Shown in pieces: positions 58,908-64,000 of a stretch of 64,000 nt of DNA. Position numbers and translations under genes: made by a program. The stretch covers positions 1-64,000 of the forward strand of contig CAXTAK010000012.1 in NCBI GenBank assembly GCA_964242735.1. The letters run 5' to 3'. The number at the start of each line of letters is the position of its first letter. The stretch's first letter is position 1. Below the pieces are notes generated by a model. The model was not told where the DNA came from, ran no database searches, and saw nothing but the letters and a program-made list of their open reading frames with translations. The DNA comes from CADCUY01 sp964242735 (GTDB lineage Bacteria; Actinomycetota; Actinomycetes; Actinomycetales; Quadrisphaeraceae).

Positions 58908-60209
58908 GTGCCCTCGACCGCGCTGCTGACCGACCACTACGAGCTGACCATGCTCGCCGCGGCGCTGCGCAGCGGCGCCGCCGCGCGGCACTGCACCTTC
59001 GAGGTCTTCGCCCGCCACCTCCCCTCCGGCCGCCGCTACGGGGTCGTCGCGGGCACCGGCCGGCTGCTGCAGGCGATCGCGGACTTCCGCTTCGACGACG
59101 CGGTGCTCGCCAGGCTGCGCGGCGACGGTGTCGTCGACGAGGACACCCTCGCCTGGCTCGCGGGGTACGCCTTCACCGGGGACGTCGACGGCTACCGCGA
59201 GGGCGAGCTGCACTTCCCCGGCTCCCCCGTGCTCACGGTGACGGGCACCTTCGCCGAGGCGGTGGTGCTGGAGACCCTGGTGCTCTCGGTGCTCAACCAC
59301 GACAGCGCCGTGGCCTCCGCCGCAGCGCGCATGGTCACCGCGGCGCACGAGCGGCCCCTGGTGGAGATGGGCAGCCGGCGCACCCACGAGGAGGCCGCCG
59401 TCGCCGCTGCCCGCGCCGCCTACCTCGCCGGCTTCGCCGCCACCTCCAACCTCGAGGCCGGGCACCGCTACGGGGTGCCCACCACCGGCACCAGCGCGCA
59501 CGCGTTCACGCTGCTGCACGACACCGAGGAGGACGCCTTCGCCGCGCAGGTCGCGGAGCTGGGGGTGGGCACCACGCTGCTCGTGGACACCTACGACATC
59601 GCCCGCGGCATCGCCACCGCCGTGGCGGTCGCCGGCCCCGGCCTGGGGGCGGTGCGCATCGACTCGGGAGACCTCCCCGTGCTCGCCCGCCAGACCCGCG
59701 ACCAGCTCGACGCGCTCGGCGCCACCGGAACCCGGGTGGTGCTCTCCGGCGACCTCGACGAGCACGCGCTGGCCGCGCTGGCCGCCGCCCCGGTGGACTC
59801 CTACGGGGTGGGCACCTCGGTGGTGCTCGGCTCGGGGGCGCCGACGGCCGGCATGGTCTACAAGCTCGTCGAGGTCGACGGGCGACCGGTCGCCAAGCGC
59901 TCGGAGTCCAAGGTCAGCCTCGGGGGCCGCAAGACCGCCGTGCGCCGCCACCGGGCGTCGGGGACGGCGACGGAGGAGGTCGTCGCCGCGGGCCCGGACG
60001 CCGTCGAGGGCCAGCCCGGCGACCGGGCGCTGCAGGTGCCGCTGCTCCGCGGCGGGCGGGCGGTCGAGCACCTGGCGACCCTGGTGGAGTCTCGCGACCA
60101 CCTGCGGGAGGTGCTGGTGTCGCTGCCGTGGCAGGGCCTGGCCCTCTCCCGCGGTGAGCCCGCCATCCCCACCACGCACATCGCCCACCCGGAGGGCGCT
60201 ACCGGGTGA
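58908..60209 (+). CDS. pncB: Nicotinate phosphoribosyltransferase
   Basis: A 433-residue enzyme of NAD salvage joining nicotinate and PRPP. LLTDHYELTMLAAALRSG at the N-terminus, FEVFARHLPSGRRYGVVAG, GSRRTHEEAAVAAARAAYLA, and GVPTTGTSAHAFTLLHD with the phospho-accepting His near residue 200. LVDTYDIARGIATAVAVAG, VRIDSGDLPVLARQTRDQLD and YGVGTSVVLGSGAP follow. GTG at 58908. It is convergent with lysA, whose stop lies 4 bp away. Confidence 0.94.
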   Translation: MPSTALLTDHYELTMLAAALRSGAAARHCTFEVFARHLPSGRRYGVVAGTGRLLQAIADFRFDDAVLARLRGDGVVDEDTLAWLAGYAFTGDVDGYREGELHFPGSPVLTVTGTFAEAVVLETLVLSVLNHDSAVASAAARMVTAAHERPLVEMGSRRTHEEAAVAAARAAYLAGFAATSNLEAGHRYGVPTTGTSAHAFTLLHDTEEDAFAAQVAELGVGTTLLVDTYDIARGIATAVAVAGPGLGAVRIDSGDLPVLARQTRDQLDALGATGTRVVLSGDLDEHALAALAAAPVDSYGVGTSVVLGSGAPTAGMVYKLVEVDGRPVAKRSESKVSLGGRKTAVRRHRASGTATEEVVAAGPDAVEGQPGDRALQVPLLRGGRAVEHLATLVESRDHLREVLVSLPWQGLALSRGEPAIPTTHIAHPEGATG

Positions 60210-60212
60210 ACC

Positions 60213-61631
60213 TCAGCCGACGTCGAGGGCCAGCAGGTCGTCCTCGGTCTCGCGGCGCACCAGCACCCGTGAGGCTCCCTCGCGCACCGCGATCACCGGG
60301 GGGCGGGGCACGTGGTTGTACTGGCTCGCCATGCTGCGGCCGTACGCCCCGGTGCCGGGGACGGCGATCAGGTCACCGGGAGCGACGTCGTCGGGCAGGA
60401 ACTCGTCCTTGACGACCACGTCGCCGCTCTCGCAGTGCTTGCCGACCACCCTCGACAGGACGGGACCGGCGGTCGAGGCCCGGGAGGCCAGCGTCGCGGA
60501 GTGGTCGGCGTCGTACAGCGCGGTGCGCACGTTGTCGCTCATCCCGCCGTCGACGGCCACGTAGCGCCGCCGCGCCCCACCGTCGAGCTCGACGTCCTTG
60601 ACGGTGCCCACCTCGTAGAGGGTGAACGTCGAGGGGCCGGCGATGGCCCGGCCCGGCTCGATGCTCACCCTCGGCACGTCCACCCCCAGCGCGGTGCACG
60701 TGCCGGTGACCACCTCGGCCATGCCCACGGCCAGGTCGGCGGGCGCCAGGGGCCGCTGCCCGGCGGTGTACGCGACGCCGAACCCCCCGCCGAGGTCGAT
60801 CTCGGGCAGCTCGACGCCGTGCTCGCGGGCGACGTCGGCGTGCAGGCCCAGCAGGCGCCGCGCGGCGACCTCGAAGCCGGCGACGTCGAAGATCTGCGAC
60901 CCGATGTGGCTGTGGAGCCCCCGCAGCTCCAGCTCGGGGCGGGCCAGGACCGCGGCGACGGCGCGGGCGGCGTCACCGCCGACCAGGCTGAGGCCGAACT
61001 TCTGGTCCTCGTGGGCGGTGGCGATGTAGGAGTGGGTGTGGGCCTCGACGCCGACGGTGACCCGCACCATCACGCCCTGCCGCACCCCCGCGCGAGCCGC
61101 CGCGGCGGCCACCCGGTCGATCTCGACCATGGAGTCGACCACGATCCTGCCCACGCCCGCGGCGACCGCCCGCTCGATCTCGGGGACGGACTTGTTGTTG
61201 CCGTGGAAGAGCAGGTGCCCGGCGGGGAACCCCGCGCGCAGGGCCACGGCGAGCTCCCCGGCGGTGCACCCGTCGTAGCGCAGGCCGTCCTCGTGCAACC
61301 AGCGGGCGACCGCGGCGCACGTGAAGGCCTTCGCGGCGTAGTACACGTCGGCGCCGCCGCAGGCACCGGCGAAGGCGTCGTCGAAGGCGGTGCGGAAGGC
61401 CACCGCGCGGGCGCGGAAGTCCGCCTCGTCCAGGACGTACGCGGGAGTGCCGTGCTCCGCGGCGAGCTGCGCGACGTCCACGCCCGCCACGGCCAGCACC
61501 CCGTCGGCGCGCCGCGCCGCGCCGACCGGCCACAGGGCGGGCACGAGGGCGTTGACGTCGTCGGGGCGCGCCAGCCACGCCGGGGCCCCGTAGCCCTGTG
61601 CGTGGAGGGCGCCGGCCTCGTGGGCGCGCAC
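60213..61631 (-). CDS. lysA: Diaminopimelate decarboxylase
   Basis: A 472-residue PLP enzyme for the last step of lysine synthesis. VYYAAKAFTCAAVARWLHED has the PLP Lys, HLLFHGNNKSVPEIERAV, GLHSHIGSQIFDVAGFEVAA, IDLGGGFGVAYTAGQRPLAP, EPGRAIAGPSTFTLYEVGT and the Cys-containing KHCESGDVVV with VPGTGAYGRSMASQYNHVPR are conserved. The GTG at 61631 overlaps the last base of the argS TAG stop, the standard actinobacterial argS-lysA coupling. The usual hom/thr genes do not follow; the convergent pncB does. Confidence 0.95.
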   Translation of the reverse strand: MRAHEAGALHAQGYGAPAWLARPDDVNALVPALWPVGAARRADGVLAVAGVDVAQLAAEHGTPAYVLDEADFRARAVAFRTAFDDAFAGACGGADVYYAAKAFTCAAVARWLHEDGLRYDGCTAGELAVALRAGFPAGHLLFHGNNKSVPEIERAVAAGVGRIVVDSMVEIDRVAAAAARAGVRQGVMVRVTVGVEAHTHSYIATAHEDQKFGLSLVGGDAARAVAAVLARPELELRGLHSHIGSQIFDVAGFEVAARRLLGLHADVAREHGVELPEIDLGGGFGVAYTAGQRPLAPADLAVGMAEVVTGTCTALGVDVPRVSIEPGRAIAGPSTFTLYEVGTVKDVELDGGARRRYVAVDGGMSDNVRTALYDADHSATLASRASTAGPVLSRVVGKHCESGDVVVKDEFLPDDVAPGDLIAVPGTGAYGRSMASQYNHVPRPPVIAVREGASRVLVRRETEDDLLALDVG

Positions 61632-63322
61632 TACATGCGCTCCGGGGCGGAGACGCCGAGCAGGCCCAGGCCGTTGCCGAGCACCACGGCGGTGGCCTGG
61701 TTCAGCCACAGGCGGGTGCGGTGGACGTCGGTGACGACCTCGTCGCCCATCGGGGTCACCCGCCGCTCGTCGTACCAGCGGTGGTAGGTGCCGGCCAGGG
61801 CCTCCAGGTAGCGGGCCACCCGGTGCGGCTCGCGCAGCTCCGCGGCCTGGGTGACCACCCGGGGCAGGTCCGCGAGGGAGGCGAGCAGCGCGGTCTCGGT
61901 GGGGTGGTCGAGCAGGGAGGGGTCGAAGCCGTCGCTGCCGTCGTCGCGCTGGCGCGCCACGCCCAGCTCCGCGGCGTTGCGGGTGACCCCGGCCGTGCGC
62001 GCGTGGGCGTACTGCACGTAGAAGACGGGGTTGTCGTTGCTGCGCCGCACCAGCACGTCGAGGTCGACGTCGATCGGGGAGTCCATCGAGGAGCGGGTCA
62101 GGGAGTACCGGGCGGCGTCGACCCCGACGACCTCGACGAGGTCCTCCATCCTGACCACGGTGCCGGCGCGCTTGCTCATCCGCACCGGCTCCCCGCCCCG
62201 CACCAGGTTCACCAGCTGACCGATGAGCACCTCGACGACGGCGGGGTCGTCGCCGAAGGCCGCAGCCGCTGCCTTGAGCCGCCCGATGTAGCCGTGGTGG
62301 TCGGCGCCGAGGATGTAGATGGCCAGGTCCGCGCCGCGGGCGAGCTTGTCGCGGAGGTACGCGAGGTCACCGGCGACGTACGCGGGCCGGCCGTCGGACT
62401 TGACCACCACGCGGTCCTTGTCGTCACCGTGGTCGGTCGAGCGCAGCCACCACGCGCCGTCCGCCTCGTACAGGGCGCCGGAGGCCTTCAGCTGGTCCAC
62501 CGCGGCGGCCACCGCGCCGGAGGCGTGGAAGGAGTCCTCGTGGGTGTAGACGTCGAAGTCCACGCCGAAGTCGTGCAGGGAGCGGCGGATCTCCGCGAAC
62601 ATCGCCTGCGTGCCGCGCGCGCGCATCACCTGCAGGGCGCGGACGTCGGGCAGGGTCGCCGGGTCGGGCTCCCCCGCCTCCTCCGCCGCGAGCGCCACCT
62701 GGGCGGCGATGTCGGCGATGTACGCGCCGCCGTACCCGTTCTCGGGGACGGGGACGTGGCGGGCGGCAGCCAGGAGGGACTCGGCGAACCGGTCGATCTG
62801 GGCGCCGGCGTCGTTGAAGTAGTACTCGCGGACCACCTGCGCGCCGGTGGCCTGCAGGACCCGGGCGAGGGAGTCGCCCACGGCGGCCCAGCGGGCGGCG
62901 CCGACGTGCAGCGGGCCGGTGGGGTTGGCGGAGACGAACTCGAGGTTCACGTGCAGCCCCGCGTGCGCGTCGCTGCGCCCGTAGTCGCGCCCGGCGACCA
63001 CGACGGTGCGCGCCAGCTCACCGGCGGCTGCGGCGTCGACGGTCATGTTGAGGAAGCCCGGACCCGCGACGTCCACGCCGGACACCCCCGGCACCTCGCG
63101 CAGGCGCGCGGCGAGCAGCACGGCGACGGCCCGCGGTGAGGTGCCCGCCGGCTTCGCGAGCTGCAGGGCCACGTTCGTGGCCCAGTCCCCGTGCTCGCGG
63201 TTGCGGGGGCGCTCGACCCTGACCTCGGCGGGCACCGCCGCGGTCGGCAGGGCCAGCTCACCGGTGCGCACGGCCTCGAGCAGGCAGGCGCGGACGGCGT
63301 CGGAGAGCTCGGCGGGGGTCAC
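61631..63322 (-). CDS. argS: Arginyl-tRNA synthetase
   Basis: A 563-residue class I synthetase. The Arg-tRNA N-terminal domain (ELSDAVRACLLEAVRTGELA; NREHGDWATNVALQLAKPAG) leads to FVSANPTGPLHVGAARWAAV (HIGH-like HVGA), EYYFNDAGAQIDRFAESLLA, YILGADHHGYIGRLKAAAAA, VRMSKRAGTVVRMEDLVEVV (KMSK-like) and the anticodon-binding DALR-like end AELREPHRVARYLEALAGTY. GTG at 63322. No frameshifts. Essential; first gene of the argS-lysA unit. Confidence 0.96.
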   Translation of the reverse strand: MTPAELSDAVRACLLEAVRTGELALPTAAVPAEVRVERPRNREHGDWATNVALQLAKPAGTSPRAVAVLLAARLREVPGVSGVDVAGPGFLNMTVDAAAAGELARTVVVAGRDYGRSDAHAGLHVNLEFVSANPTGPLHVGAARWAAVGDSLARVLQATGAQVVREYYFNDAGAQIDRFAESLLAAARHVPVPENGYGGAYIADIAAQVALAAEEAGEPDPATLPDVRALQVMRARGTQAMFAEIRRSLHDFGVDFDVYTHEDSFHASGAVAAAVDQLKASGALYEADGAWWLRSTDHGDDKDRVVVKSDGRPAYVAGDLAYLRDKLARGADLAIYILGADHHGYIGRLKAAAAAFGDDPAVVEVLIGQLVNLVRGGEPVRMSKRAGTVVRMEDLVEVVGVDAARYSLTRSSMDSPIDVDLDVLVRRSNDNPVFYVQYAHARTAGVTRNAAELGVARQRDDGSDGFDPSLLDHPTETALLASLADLPRVVTQAAELREPHRVARYLEALAGTYHRWYDERRVTPMGDEVVTDVHRTRLWLNQATAVVLGNGLGLLGVSAPERM

Positions 63323-63382
63323 GCCCTCAGGGTAGGGCGGGGGTCGGACCTCCCCGTGGCGCTCGCCGGGCGCCCCTCGCGG

Positions 63383-63784
63383 TCACGGCCCCGGGTGCGC
63401 CGCGCCGGCGAGGCGCTCGACGACCTCGACGACCACCGAGGGCTCGAAGGGCTTGGGGATGAAGACCCCGACGCCGACCTGGCGGGCCCGCGCGCGGTGG
63501 TGGGCCTGCACCGAGGCGCTGACCATGAGCACCGGCAGGTCGGCGAGCGCGGCGTCGCGGCGGATCTCCGCGGTGGTGGCCCACCCGTCGAGCGGGTGCA
63601 TCTCGGCGTCGAGCAGGACGACGTCGAACGGTTCGCGGGTGGTGTCGCGCAACCGGGCCAGGCAGGCGGCGCCGTCGGTGGCCTCCTCGACCACATGGCC
63701 CTCCAGCTCGAGGTTGATGCGCAGGAGGAAGCGGATCTGGGGGGTGTCGTCCACCACCAGGACGCGGACCGCGCGACCCGCCAC
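63383..63784 (-). CDS. Stand-alone response-regulator receiver protein
   Basis: A 133-residue CheY-like receiver with no output domain. VRVLVVDDTPQIRFLLRINL gives the acidic pocket, FDVVLLDAEMHPLDGW the phospho-accepting Asp near residue 58, VLMVSASVQA the Ser/Thr position and FIPKPFEPSVVVEVVERL the conserved Lys. GTG at 63784. It lies 60 bp upstream of argS on the same strand. No histidine kinase is in the window, so the partner is unknown. It may work in a phosphorelay or by protein contact. Confidence 0.88.
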   Translation of the reverse strand: MAGRAVRVLVVDDTPQIRFLLRINLELEGHVVEEATDGAACLARLRDTTREPFDVVLLDAEMHPLDGWATTAEIRRDAALADLPVLMVSASVQAHHRARARQVGVGVFIPKPFEPSVVVEVVERLAGAAHPGP

Positions 63785-63948
63785 CCGTGCAGGTTAGGGG
63801 CGGGAGCACCTCGGCGGCCAGGGGCGTGATCACGGCGTCCTGCTCCTCCGCCTCGGGAGGGGGGTGTCGCGAGCGCCACCTCGGAGGAGGTCGTCCGCAG
63901 CTGACCGCTGGTACGCCGCTGGTGCCGGTGACGGGCGCCGAGTCCAGC

Positions 63949-63964
63949 TCGAACGAGCGTTCTA
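63949..63964. promoter_or_regulatory. LexA (SOS) box TCGAAC-N4-GTTCTA
   Basis: TCGAAC (63949-63954), GAGC, GTTCTA (63959-63964) matches the actinobacterial/Gram-positive LexA consensus TCGAAC-N4-GTTCGA with one change. It lies 22 bp before a GTG at 63986, or could serve a gene beginning outside the window. The class of gene expected is DNA-damage inducible. Confidence 0.7.
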
Positions 63965-63985
63965 CCACTGGTCGAGGGGGTCCTC

Positions 63986-64000
63986 GTGGAGCGCATCGCC
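63986..64000 (+). CDS. Possible start of a gene running off the window
   Basis: GTG at 63986 opens a frame (MERIA...) to the window end, with GAGGGGG about 8 bp upstream and the LexA box before it. Five codons are too few to identify a product; the call depends on the promoter context. Confidence 0.3.

Overview
The window reads as the chromosome of a very high-GC actinobacterium: frequent GTG starts, 4-bp GTGA/ATGA or 1-nt TGATG gene overlaps, and typical actinobacterial neighbourhoods (clpS-DUF2017-murI, rph-rdgB, argS-lysA, nasC-nirB-nirD with a HemD fused to a winged helix). A Kineosporiaceae-like genus is possible, but that is inference. One scaffold gap of 100 N (11402-11501) lies inside a hexanucleotide repeat.

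Two regions differ sharply. Positions 1-18400 are a graveyard of accessory DNA. Next to a partial tRNA-His lie decayed IS256- and IS1380-type transposases. Broken genes for TetR, NmrA, aldo/keto reductase, AlkA-like glycosylase, SDR, LysR, HAD and TauD proteins are mixed with a few intact genes (DUF1905, HhH-GPD glycosylase, YtfG-like SDR, Panacea-domain protein, TetR, TetX-like monooxygenase, MFS, phosphotransferase). Several broken genes are joined in mosaics (HAD to TauD, NmrA to a glycosylase tail, MazF start to HAD). Four copies of one operator, TAACA-N6-TGTTA, lie upstream of intact and broken genes of this region and mark an eroding TetR regulon.

Positions 18400-31650 hold a catabolic island: an ABC importer without its own ATPase, an alpha/beta hydrolase, and an aldolase-SDR-HpsN/HisD-like operon. 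Divergent from that operon are a LacI regulator, a double NTF2-like protein, a double cupin and a DHA2 exporter. A GCATrCGyAT-type operator lies on each side of lacI. A tRNA-Lys follows.

Positions 31770-41950 carry a P450, a DUF3618 protein, a Co/Ni ECF transporter (cbiMN-cbiQ-cbiO) with a palindromic operator, an epoxide-hydrolase-like protein, Bcp and tRNA-Leu. An HTH gene runs antisense through tRNA-Leu; NUDIX, ALDH and SDR genes follow.

Positions 41955-53652 form a nitrate-assimilation and siroheme block: PRTase, HemD-wHTH, CysG-like protein, NarK, NirD, NirB, a small accessory protein, NasC and sirohydrochlorin chelatase. NarK imports nitrate, NasC reduces it to nitrite and NirBD to ammonium; the siroheme genes supply the NirB cofactor. 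Large hairpins separate the convergent narK and nirD.

Positions 53700-64000 are housekeeping (rdgB, rph, yceI, murI, DUF2017, clpS, pncB, lysA, argS, a receiver protein), with a decayed VapBC pair and an aldo/keto reductase scrap. A LexA/SOS box lies just before the window's end.
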